Below are positions 52,430 to 60,054 of a stretch of DNA of 64,000 bases, piece after piece. Every line of letters starts with the position of its first letter. Within the stretch, counting starts at the first letter, position 1. The notes beneath the pieces are model-generated. The model saw only the letters and a program-made list of their open reading frames with translations, was not told where the DNA came from and searched no databases. This stretch comes from Oribacterium parvum ACB1 (GTDB lineage Bacteria > Bacillota > Clostridia > Lachnospirales > Lachnospiraceae). The DNA is taken from contig NZ_KE148312.1 of assembly GCF_000238055.2 (NCBI RefSeq), positions 2,290,501-2,354,500 of the forward strand, read 5' to 3'. Position numbers and translations under genes: made by a program.

Positions 52430-54595
52430 TTATCTCTTTTTCCCTGGTTTTCTTTTTTCATAAAGTAAGGTAAAGGAAAATCCAATTGCGGAAATCAAGA
52501 ATAAAGCCAAGTAAAGCCTCATAGCGCTGCTGTCAGAAGTCTCGGTCCATCCTCGTCCGCTTCCCAAAACCTTAGGAACTCTCTCTGCTCCAAGAATATG
52601 CTGTCCCGACTCCTTCTCCGTATCGGAAGTGAATCTGTTTAAACCTAAAACTTCCGCCGTAGTTTCCGATGGTATTGGGATATCTGCAGACTCGTTCACA
52701 AGAGGATTCTCAATTCCTCTTGGAGAGCTTCCGCCGCCGGGATGAGTCGAGGAGTTCCCGCCATTTTCATGGGATTCGGAAGTCTCGTCTCCCTTATCCG
52801 AATCACTCTGTCTTTGCTTTTTTGTATTAATAAAAACATTGAGGTAACCGGTATCCGCATCATTTTCTACTGCCATTTCATAACCTTCTACAGGAACTTC
52901 CCTCACTTCAAAATGAATCGGATGATTATATTCATCTGTTTTATTCCTCTCGAAATGATACTGCCAATCGTTGCCATCGTTTAACAATACACTTTTTACA
53001 GCTTTTCCATTCTCTAATAGTATTACTTCCACTTTTCTGGGATGTGGCCCCTCTCCCCGCCAGATTTTTGTGACAGGAATCATGCTTTGGTCTCCTTCAC
53101 TATAATTATTCATTATAGTAAACTTCGTATCCTGTGATCCGGTAATCGTTGTTGTGTAGTTTGCTAAAGGCTTTTCTTTTACCGTATAAATAATTTCTTT
53201 TCCATCCTCATCTTTTCTTGGTAAATCTTTAAAGATATATTCTCCGCTTCCAAAATATCTCTTAGGATCTATTTCCGCCTCTCTAATGACCTTTCCATCT
53301 CTTAAAAGATAAACCGTTACCGAAGGAGAATAAGGAAGATTCCGGTTATTTGAAATCCCATCCGTTAAAAAAGATTCATTTCTATTGAACTTGTTTTCCT
53401 CATCATCAAAATCCACCTCTTCAAAGTCTTCAACAGGTAGATATGCAGGCTCCGGTGTACCGGGTTTTACATGCCATACTTTTTCTACAATAATATCTCT
53501 TTTATCCGAATCTTCTTTCTTAAGCTTCTTCTCATTTTGAAAATGTACGACAACTTCAGAAGTCTCATCAAACTGATCTTTTACAATGCTCTTTTCTCTT
53601 TCTTCCCCTTCCTCATTCATCTTATAGCCCTTAGGGGGATTTATCTCTTCAATGTCATAATATTCTTTAATCAGATTATGTACGGTAACCTTACCGTCTT
53701 TTCCTGTTTCTACCAATTTCTTATAGCCGGTATTCAAGCTGGAAACCAGAAATTCCGCACCTTCCAATGGACTTCCATCCTGCTTATCCGTCTTTTCAAT
53801 AGTAAAGCTGTACTCCTGCCCTTCAAAAGAATCCGCATCTTCTTTCACCGTATAAGTATGTTCCTGCGCTTTCACAGGAAGATTTAAAATCTCCGCCTTA
53901 TTTTTATACTTTGAGCCCTTTTCCGGAAACTCGATTATTTCCACAAAATATCGAATTTCAAAACCTTCGTTGGCACCGATATGCCCGAGCTTGTATTGCA
54001 TTCTTCTTTCGTTATTACTCCAATGTTCATGCAAATACTCCAGATTATCATAGTCTAAATGCGCCTTTACTGCAGGTCTTGTTCCTTCTGCATCCTCAAA
54101 AAGAGCAAAACTTGAGCCCGGGTTTTCCGTATCATCCGGATCAGGCACAAAGACTCTCTCTCCATTGTTGTCCTGGTACTCTCCGCTCTTCCAAACACCC
54201 TTTTTGATTGTCGGAATATACTTTTCCTCGTTCTCAAATGTACTGTTAAGGCTGATTGTAATCGGATCAAAGAATCTGAGCATATCACTTTCTAAGCTAT
54301 CCTGAAAGATAAGATTATCATAGCCGTTTTCATCATGCTGTCCTTGAAGGTTTTTTGCATTAAAACGGACTACATACTCTAAAAGATAATGGTACTCTCC
54401 CTCTTCATCTTTAACCTCTTGAATCCCTCCATTTACTAATTCCTTAGAAAATGTAATAGGTTTATTGGGCGCTTCTTCCGTCGTAGATACCATTCCGGAA
54501 TCTTCCCCCTCCGCCTTAGCAAAGAAAAATCCCTGCCAAATCATCAGCACAGAAAAAAAGAACGCCAAAAGCCTTCTTTTTACCTTCATCATCAT
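52430..54595 (-). CDS. SpaA/Cna-B surface protein, paralogue with non-LPxTG anchor
   Basis: 721 residues. The signal peptide (RRLLAFFFSVLMIWQGFFFA) nearly matches that of the 49770-52112 product. Domains are the N-terminal adhesin-like region (KPITFSKELVNGGIQEVKDE), a SpaA domain (EGAEFLVSSLNTGYKKLVET, later NPPKGYKMN) and two Cna-B-type repeats (VEKVWHVKPG, IPVTKIWRGEG). The linker has VLGLNR, ILGAER and VLGSGR. The end is WTETSDSSAMRLY, a hydrophobic segment and KRKPGKKR, with no LPxTG. Three successive ATG codons follow GAGGGGG; the first is used. The tandem pair has diverged mainly in the N-terminal ligand-binding part. Confidence 0.85.
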   Translation of the reverse strand: MMMKVKRRLLAFFFSVLMIWQGFFFAKAEGEDSGMVSTTEEAPNKPITFSKELVNGGIQEVKDEEGEYHYLLEYVVRFNAKNLQGQHDENGYDNLIFQDSLESDMLRFFDPITISLNSTFENEEKYIPTIKKGVWKSGEYQDNNGERVFVPDPDDTENPGSSFALFEDAEGTRPAVKAHLDYDNLEYLHEHWSNNERRMQYKLGHIGANEGFEIRYFVEIIEFPEKGSKYKNKAEILNLPVKAQEHTYTVKEDADSFEGQEYSFTIEKTDKQDGSPLEGAEFLVSSLNTGYKKLVETGKDGKVTVHNLIKEYYDIEEINPPKGYKMNEEGEEREKSIVKDQFDETSEVVVHFQNEKKLKKEDSDKRDIIVEKVWHVKPGTPEPAYLPVEDFEEVDFDDEENKFNRNESFLTDGISNNRNLPYSPSVTVYLLRDGKVIREAEIDPKRYFGSGEYIFKDLPRKDEDGKEIIYTVKEKPLANYTTTITGSQDTKFTIMNNYSEGDQSMIPVTKIWRGEGPHPRKVEVILLENGKAVKSVLLNDGNDWQYHFERNKTDEYNHPIHFEVREVPVEGYEMAVENDADTGYLNVFINTKKQRQSDSDKGDETSESHENGGNSSTHPGGGSSPRGIENPLVNESADIPIPSETTAEVLGLNRFTSDTEKESGQHILGAERVPKVLGSGRGWTETSDSSAMRLYLALFLISAIGFSFTLLYEKRKPGKKR

Positions 54596-54645
54596 GTCCC
54601 CCTCTTTATATGATATTTAAAATAATTACTTCTTCTCCTTTTATA

Positions 54646-54673
54646 ATTTTAACATATTCTTAACAATTAACAA
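54646..54673 (-). promoter_or_regulatory. Promoter of the 721-residue SpaA-type gene
   Basis: On the minus strand TTGTTA (54668-54673), 16 bases, TAAAAT (54646-54651), about 50 bases upstream of the start. Confidence 0.65.
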
Positions 54674-54724
54674 GTAAAAGCCTTTTTTCCACCAGGATAT
54701 TCTTATTTTTTACCATTTACCTTC

Positions 54725-54752
54725 TTGCAATACTGAAAAAAAAGTATAAAAT
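54725..54752 (+). promoter_or_regulatory. Promoter of the 321-residue membrane protein gene
   Basis: TTGCAA (54725-54730), 16 bases, TAAAAT (54747-54752), 44 bases upstream of ATG 54797. Confidence 0.6.
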
Positions 54753-54796
54753 GCCCATGGATGCATTTTTTTAAATATCATTTGCAGGGAGGGGAA

Positions 54797-55762
54797 ATGA
54801 AAAACAAAATATTAATGGAAGTAGCTGATACTTTCGGACTAAAGTTCTTGGAAGATATCAACGAAGCTGCGGGTATATATGAAAACTATTTTCTATCTAT
54901 CCGCTTTGTGAATAATTTTTACCAGTGCTGCTTTTCTTTATCTCAGATGGGCAACTATCCGGATATGCAGTACATTAAGGCCTTAAGAAAAGAAATCAAG
55001 CCGGTACAGGGAATGGAAATTTCCGGTTATCTTGTAAAGGCAAATATTAAGGGCGGTTTTACCGCAAAGGGTTGTAAGCAAAATATCTTGGATTCCGTTG
55101 TGCAATTAATTTCCCACTTTTCCGCAAACGGCTTAGCAAGCTGTAGTGAAGTAAGCGGAAGTATGGACGGGGTTTCTCTTTACTGCTTAAACGGCCAGAG
55201 TCATTTCTTTACTAAGGCAGAATATGACCAAAAAAGAACAGAGCAGGAAGAAAAAAACCTACGAGATGAAAGTCGCGGTCCGGTTGGGATACTCCTTGGT
55301 ATCTTCGGTGCTATAGTGGGTGCCTTTTTAGGGGCCATTGCCGTCTTCCTCTTTTCCCGAATGGGTTTTGTCACTCTTTATGGCGGTATAATAATGGCTG
55401 CAACCACTGTTCTGGGATATAAGCTCTTTGCAGGAAAGTTTGGAATCATCGGTATTCCCGTTACAATTCTCTGCCTGGCAGCTATGGTTTATCTTGTAAA
55501 TCGTCTTGATTTTGCTTTCTTGCTTTCCGAAGCTTATTTTGGAAGCTTTGAACATGTTATAGAGTGCTTCCAGTACATGAAGGAAATCTTAGCGGAGGAA
55601 GTAGAAGAGGTAGGGATGAGCTACACCCGTAACTTGTGGCAGCTTATGATTTTCACACTGGCAACAGGCATCATCTTTACGATTTCCACCTTTTTTGCAG
55701 AAAAGAAGGCGAAGCCCTCTTATCCAATCCTGGATGAGTCAGATTCCAACTTACAGTATTAA
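54797..55762 (+). CDS. Unrecognised membrane protein
   Basis: 321 residues. ATG 54797 is used because GGGAGGGGAA precedes it; an upstream in-frame ATG at 54761 lacks a site. I do not recognise the family. Residues 1-140 are a soluble alpha/beta domain with several cysteines. Four transmembrane segments follow at about 161-186, 190-208, 213-234 and 282-300, with an acidic amphipathic stretch between the third and fourth. The first two segments are Gly/Ala-rich. It is a single gene with its own promoter and terminator. Confidence 0.75.
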   Translation: MKNKILMEVADTFGLKFLEDINEAAGIYENYFLSIRFVNNFYQCCFSLSQMGNYPDMQYIKALRKEIKPVQGMEISGYLVKANIKGGFTAKGCKQNILDSVVQLISHFSANGLASCSEVSGSMDGVSLYCLNGQSHFFTKAEYDQKRTEQEEKNLRDESRGPVGILLGIFGAIVGAFLGAIAVFLFSRMGFVTLYGGIIMAATTVLGYKLFAGKFGIIGIPVTILCLAAMVYLVNRLDFAFLLSEAYFGSFEHVIECFQYMKEILAEEVEEVGMSYTRNLWQLMIFTLATGIIFTISTFFAEKKAKPSYPILDESDSNLQY

Positions 55763-55844
55763 TTTAGCTCTTTTGTGAACAGCAATAAGACTCGGGATGC
55801 GATAATTAGGAATTACCATCAACACGTTTTGTCCTATCAATCTA

Positions 55845-55892
55845 AAAACGAGATATCGCACGCTCTGTGAGCTATACTCGTTAAGAATTAAA
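55845..55892. repeat. 48-base dispersed element, copy 2
   Basis: Begins AAAACGAGATATCGCACGCT and matches 49665-49712 at 39 of 48 positions in the same orientation. As in copy 1 it abuts a terminator and lies downstream of a surface-protein gene on the minus strand. Confidence 0.75.
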
Positions 55893-55933
55893 GGAGGAAG
55901 TGCTTATTGGCAATCTCCCTCCTTTAATTTTTT
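55886..55933 (+). terminator. Terminator after the 321-residue membrane protein gene
   Basis: A perfect 12-base stem (55886-55897 AATTAAAGGAGG with 55918-55929) is followed by six T on the plus strand. It may also slow transcription from the converging choline-binding protein gene. Confidence 0.85.
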
Positions 55934-55990
55934 ATTCTGTTAGGATAAGCCCTCAAGTCATAAAAATTAATCCAAAGCGTTTACTTCAAC

Positions 55991-57169
55991 TTATTTTACA
56001 ACCAGAGTACCCTCATAATCTTTATAGCCTTCTGCACGAATAACTACTTTATTCGATTCCCCTTCTTTGAAAGCATCTTTTGTTAACGCAAGAGCATTAA
56101 CTTTCGATTCTGTTTCGGCTCCTTCAGCTATTTTTGAATATGAATTCTTTCTACCTGCTAAGTCTACATCTCCTTCATCCTCTCCATATATAACTCCATT
56201 ATAAACCGTCCCGTTTATTTCCACTTTGTATACTTTTTCAATATAAGAATGAATTTTCTCATTATACTTTCTTTTACCAAAGTACAAATAATATAATTCA
56301 TAGAACTCATTTTTCTTATGTGCCAGAACAAGATTCTGCGGAATCTCCTCCAGTTTCTTATCTTCTACTTCTTCAGGCACTTCCGGCTTTTTTTCTTCTA
56401 CCGCCTCAGGCTTTTTCTCCTCCGGTTTCTTTTCCTCTACCGCCTCGGGCTGCTTCTGTGGTTGCTTCTCTTCGGGCTGTTTCTCCTCCGGTTTCTTTTC
56501 CTCTACCTTCTCAGACACTTCCGGTTTTTTCTCTTCTTCCTTCTCCGGAACTGCCGGTTTTAGCTGTTTTGTTTCGGGAGTTCCTAAAGAAGCTCCTACT
56601 GATCCGGAACTGCCTCTACCGGGATTTACTCCGGTGCTTGACCCACTAAATACTGCTGTCTCCGGAATCGGGCGACTTGCTCCTGCAACCTGTTTGGAGG
56701 CGAAGCCCTTCCCCGCAATATAATAGGCTTCTCCCTTTTCATCTATCCACTGACCGCTTTGGTTTACATGATAGCCATCCGGAGTCATCCGGTTAACATA
56801 AAGGATTCCCAATGAATTGTCATCTACCGTACTGAAGAAATAGCAATATCCGTCAATCCACTGCCAGCCCGTTAATGCTCTTCCGGTCTTTGCCGACATT
56901 TCCGTACTTAAGAAATACCATTTTCCATTATCAAGAAGCCATCCTGTCTTCATATTTCCGTTTTCGCCAAGATAATACCATTCTTCATTTGATACAATCC
57001 AGCCCGTCAGTTTGTTTCCCTGCTCATTCAGAAAAGTCCAATGCTTCTCCTCCATCTTCCATTGTCCTTCCGTATTGGTTCTTCCGGTTTTTGCCCATAC
57101 GTAAGATGAAGGCACCAGCATTGCGCCAAATACAAGTCCTAAAACAATCTTTTTAATACTCCTTTTCAT
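55991..57169 (-). CDS. Choline-binding repeat protein with Lys/Glu/Pro-rich stalk and HID-like C-terminal domain
   Basis: 392 residues. ATG 57169 (MKRSIKKIVLGLVFGAML) is used; GAGAGG lies upstream and the signal peptide ends near VWA-KT. Residues about 35-160 hold choline-binding-type repeats (TGWIVSNEEWYYLGENG, TGWLLDNGKWYFL). A Ser/Gly linker follows, then a stalk at about 210-280 of EEKKPE-type repeats, as in pneumococcal PspA-like proteins. The C-terminal domain ends with EGESNKVVIRAEGYKDYEGT, resembling the HID/DUF1533 fold described in streptococcal hemoprotein receptor Shr. That match is remembered, not computed. The DNA for the stalk is internally repetitive. Confidence 0.82.
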   Translation of the reverse strand: MKRSIKKIVLGLVFGAMLVPSSYVWAKTGRTNTEGQWKMEEKHWTFLNEQGNKLTGWIVSNEEWYYLGENGNMKTGWLLDNGKWYFLSTEMSAKTGRALTGWQWIDGYCYFFSTVDDNSLGILYVNRMTPDGYHVNQSGQWIDEKGEAYYIAGKGFASKQVAGASRPIPETAVFSGSSTGVNPGRGSSGSVGASLGTPETKQLKPAVPEKEEEKKPEVSEKVEEKKPEEKQPEEKQPQKQPEAVEEKKPEEKKPEAVEEKKPEVPEEVEDKKLEEIPQNLVLAHKKNEFYELYYLYFGKRKYNEKIHSYIEKVYKVEINGTVYNGVIYGEDEGDVDLAGRKNSYSKIAEGAETESKVNALALTKDAFKEGESNKVVIRAEGYKDYEGTLVVK

Positions 57170-57561
57170 CGATATATCCTCTCTTTTTCTCAAAAGACTT
57201 AAATTTTCCTGCTTTTACGCTAGCATGAAGCTTTTAAAAATTCAAGGATTCATATACTGTTACTTTTAATGTATTTCTTAATTTATTTTTAGAATCAATG
57301 AAATAAAATCAAGCTTTTATATCTGTATCCCTGACTTTACTGCTTTTTAAGAAGAAACTTTGTTGCACCGACTATAAAACTTCTCTTAAGAAATACTCTA
57401 TATACATATTGAAAAATCCACCTATAATGATTAGAAGAAAATGTCGGGGTTGTTAAAATGCAAAACTTCTTTATCTTGTACCAATCCGTTGCAACATAAA
57501 AACTTCAGCTTTGTTTTTTTCATCCCTTTTTCCTATATTGTAACGACGGAAAGGAGCACTT
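57170..57561. other. Intergenic region between the choline-binding protein gene and msrAB
   Basis: 392 bases, divergent. It holds the msrAB promoter (57511-57539) and should hold the promoter of the choline-binding protein gene; the best candidate there is TTGAAT-17-TAGCGT near 57215-57245, which is weak. No RNA gene or convincing short frame was seen. Confidence 0.55.
57511..57539 (+). promoter_or_regulatory. msrAB promoter
   Basis: TTGTTT (57511-57516), 17 bases, TATATT (57534-57539), 22 bases before ATG 57562 with AAGGAG between. Confidence 0.6.
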
Positions 57562-58503
57562 ATGTCTAAAAAAATTTATCTTGCCGGCGGTTGTTTCTGG
57601 GGTGTAGAAGCCTATTTTCAAAGAATTTCCGGTGTTCTTTCTACAAAATGCGGCTATGCAAACGGAAAGACGGAAAATCCCAGCTATAAGGAGGTCTGCC
57701 AAAAGGATACCGGCCACGCCGAAACGGTAGAAATCTATTATGATGAAGAAAAATTACCTTTAAAAAATCTTCTGCGTTACTATCTTAGAATCATCGATCC
57801 CACAAGCTTAAACAAGCAGGGAAACGATCAAGGTACACAGTATCGAACCGGCATTTATTATGTCGAGGAAAAGGATAAAGAAATCATTGAGGCAGTTTTA
57901 AAGAAAGAACAGGAGAAATACCAAAGTGCGATCGTGGTCGAGGTTCTCCCCCTTAAGCGTTTTGACAGTGCGGAAGAATATCACCAGGATTACTTAAACA
58001 AAAATCCCGGCGGCTACTGCCATATTCCACTGGATCTTGCAAATGAACCGTTGCTTGATGAAGAGAAGTACAGGGCATTATCGGAGGAAGAATTGCAGAA
58101 GAAGCTCACCAACGAAGAGTATGAGGTACTGGTGCACTCCGCCACAGATCGACCCTTTGAAAATATCTACTGGGACACGGTGGCGAGAGGGCTCTATGTA
58201 GACAGAGCCACCGGGGAGCCTCTATTTTCTTCCAAAGACAAGTTCCAGTCCGGCTGCGGTTGGCCCAGCTTTTCCAAGCCCATTGCGCAAGAAGTCATTC
58301 GCTATCTGGATGATGACAGTTTAGGAAGGCACAGAGTAGAAGTTCGCTCACAGGGTGGAAATTATCATCTTGGACATGTCTTTACGGATGGTCCGAAAGA
58401 GCTCACGGGACTGCGCTACTGTATCAACTCTTCTTCAGTTCGCTTTATCCCTTATGAGGATATGGAAAAGGAAGGCTATGGAGAATTAAAGAAATACGTA
58501 TAG
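57562..58503 (+). CDS. msrAB: Peptide methionine sulfoxide reductase MsrA-MsrB fusion
   Basis: 313 residues that repair both stereoisomers of oxidised methionine. MsrA occupies residues 1-155 with nucleophile Cys11 in [12 protein letters not shown]. MsrB occupies about 180-310 with SGCGWPSF and catalytic Cys287 in [12 protein letters not shown]. The zinc-binding CxxC pairs of many MsrB proteins are absent, which is a known MsrB variant. No signal peptide is present, so it acts in the cytoplasm. With nox it forms the visible oxidative-stress capacity of the window. Confidence 0.95.
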   Translation: MSKKIYLAGGCFWGVEAYFQRISGVLSTKCGYANGKTENPSYKEVCQKDTGHAETVEIYYDEEKLPLKNLLRYYLRIIDPTSLNKQGNDQGTQYRTGIYYVEEKDKEIIEAVLKKEQEKYQSAIVVEVLPLKRFDSAEEYHQDYLNKNPGGYCHIPLDLANEPLLDEEKYRALSEEELQKKLTNEEYEVLVHSATDRPFENIYWDTVARGLYVDRATGEPLFSSKDKFQSGCGWPSFSKPIAQEVIRYLDDDSLGRHRVEVRSQGGNYHLGHVFTDGPKELTGLRYCINSSSVRFIPYEDMEKEGYGELKKYV

Positions 58504-58534
58504 CGAAGAATATCTTAAATGATAAAACAAGCTT

Positions 58535-58571
58535 AAAAAAAACAGAGTTCCGGATTAATCCAGAACTCTGT
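58535..58571 (-). terminator. Terminator of the DUF4300 gene, stop codon in its loop
   Basis: ACAGAGTTCCGGA (58542-58554) pairs with 58559-58571 with one G-U-type mismatch, around a TTAA loop. Eight T follow on the minus strand. The stop codon of the minus-strand gene (58555-58557) is in the loop and the right arm encodes its last residues (YRVLD). It lies 32 bases past the converging msrAB stop. Confidence 0.88.
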
Positions 58572-59400
58572 ATTGCTTTATCACTTGTCCATCCAGAAAA
58601 ATAAGCGGTTTTGCCGTTAAACCGTCCGCATCCTTATCATAATACCCCATCAAATAATCATTTACTTCCTGTAAATCGGAGAATTCCTCTACCTGATAGG
58701 GCAGTTCGAAGGCCAGCTTTTCAATAAAGAGAAACTTATCTCCGTCCTCTACCAAAACTCCCACATGACCGATAAACTCCTGCACCTTGTTTAAGCCGTC
58801 ATCCATGGTCATAAACACGGAAACCATATGCATCTTTTCATTATCGAAGGAAATCTCTTTCTCCTTCCAAGACTTAATGATTTCTTCTGCCAGAACACTT
58901 GTGTCATGTGTATCTTCCACATCTATATAGGAAAATAGAGTATCGTAGTTCTTCTTTTCCTCTCCGCTAAAGATTTGTTTTGCCGAGATAGCGTCAAAAT
59001 CCGAGAAAAGCATAGTGGTGTCTCCCGGAACGGGATTCCCTACCTTGATGAAATCTCCCATCAAAGAAAAAGAGGTGATTCTGCAATTCCGTCCGACATA
59101 GCCTCCCTTATCCAACCAATGATCCACGAGCTTATCCGAATCAAAACTCGGAAATCCTGAATCGATTGTGGTCATCTTCTGAACAAGATTTTCTTTTCCG
59201 ACAGCATTGTTGTATTCGTCCACTGCCGAAAAGAACGATTGAATCTTTTCTTCTTTAAGTCCTGCTCTCTTTAATGCACCCTCTACCCTATCTCTTGTTT
59301 CCCGATCCACAAGATTGGAATACTTTAACTTCGTCCCACTACTACACGCAGTACAAAGACTTATAAAGCAAAGAAGTACAAATATTTTAAGTATTTTCAA
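58555..59400 (-). CDS. DUF4300-like lipoprotein
   Basis: 281 residues. The start is TTG 59400 with AAGGG upstream. The lipobox is ISLCTACSS, with the lipidated cysteine at residue 19. The sequence YSNLVDRETRDRVEGALKRA near the mature N-terminus and GGYVGRNCRITSFSLMGDFI in the middle match what I recall of DUF4300, lipoproteins of Firmicutes with no known function. A distinct GHVGVLVEDGDKFLFIEKLA stretch resembles a papain-like or NlpC-like core strand pattern, but no catalytic Cys is seen. It lies 28 bases downstream of the small anchored protein gene and is probably co-transcribed. Confidence 0.75.
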   Translation of the reverse strand: MKILKIFVLLCFISLCTACSSGTKLKYSNLVDRETRDRVEGALKRAGLKEEKIQSFFSAVDEYNNAVGKENLVQKMTTIDSGFPSFDSDKLVDHWLDKGGYVGRNCRITSFSLMGDFIKVGNPVPGDTTMLFSDFDAISAKQIFSGEEKKNYDTLFSYIDVEDTHDTSVLAEEIIKSWKEKEISFDNEKMHMVSVFMTMDDGLNKVQEFIGHVGVLVEDGDKFLFIEKLAFELPYQVEEFSDLQEVNDYLMGYYDKDADGLTAKPLIFLDGQVIKQYRVLD

Positions 59401-59428
59401 TAAATCACTGCCCTTTCCGTCTACAAAA

Positions 59429-59932
59429 TCAGTTCTCCTGATAAACGATGATATAAGCCTTTACAAAATCGCTTCCTACGGAGAAAGAGAGGGGAACTTC
59501 CACGATTGCTTTTCCGACTTCTCCCTTATAGTAACTGCTTCTTTCTTCCGCTGAATAGAAATACATCGCTGCGGAATAACTGTGTCCGGCATCTAAAGAA
59601 ACATCAAAGCTCATGTTCTCCGTCTTAATATTTCTTGTTTTAGCCCCAATGCTTTCAGTGGTCTCAAATACACCTTCAATGGTATGCTGTCCTCCACTTA
59701 AGGCCACTATGGTTTGCAGGTTCTTTCCTGTAGTAAAGGACAGATTCGCAAGGCTGTTTCCATCTACCTTAATCTGCTTACAATATAAGTGCAGAAGCGC
59801 CTTATCTCTGTTTTCCTCTATAAACTTCTGCTCTCCTGCATCCCTCTTCTTTGTAAGAGAAAGCATCACAGTAAAGGCCACAGCCCATACTATTACAACA
59901 GCTACAATAATCATAATTGTTGTAGTATTCAT
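59429..59932 (-). CDS. Small single-pass membrane protein, unrecognised
   Basis: 167 residues from the second of two ATG codons (59932), which has better spacing from AGAGGT; the first is 59935. One N-terminal transmembrane segment (about 6-27, IMIIVAVVIVWAVAFTVML) is followed by a charged helix and a beta-rich domain (about 55-167) that contains TIEGVFETTESI and ends VKAYIIVYQEN. No family was recognised. A strong promoter lies upstream, and it forms a two-gene unit with the DUF4300 lipoprotein. Confidence 0.72.
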   Translation of the reverse strand: MNTTTIMIIVAVVIVWAVAFTVMLSLTKKRDAGEQKFIEENRDKALLHLYCKQIKVDGNSLANLSFTTGKNLQTIVALSGGQHTIEGVFETTESIGAKTRNIKTENMSFDVSLDAGHSYSAAMYFYSAEERSSYYKGEVGKAIVEVPLSFSVGSDFVKAYIIVYQEN

Positions 59933-59978
59933 CATAACACCTCTTTCTGATTTAAGTTCTTAATAAATTCCGAAATCC

Positions 59979-60006
59979 ATTATAATTTTACAGAAAGAGA
60001 AGTCAA
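59979..60006 (-). promoter_or_regulatory. Promoter of the small membrane protein / DUF4300 pair
   Basis: On the minus strand TTGACT (60001-60006), 16 bases, TATAAT (59979-59984). It is among the best consensus matches in the window. Confidence 0.75.
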
Positions 60007-60054
60007 TCCTACAAGCTGATTTATTTCTATTCTATATTCATCCTTCTTTGTATT

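Noticed and set aside
49770-54595. Standard LPxTG sorting signal in the SpaA-type proteins
   Set aside because: No LPxTG or near variant occurs; the C-termini carry ETSDSSA instead.
56318-56649. Leu/Phe- or Pro-rich plus-strand frames
   Set aside because: They are antisense readings of the Lys/Glu/Pro-rich stalk of the choline-binding protein; low complexity only.
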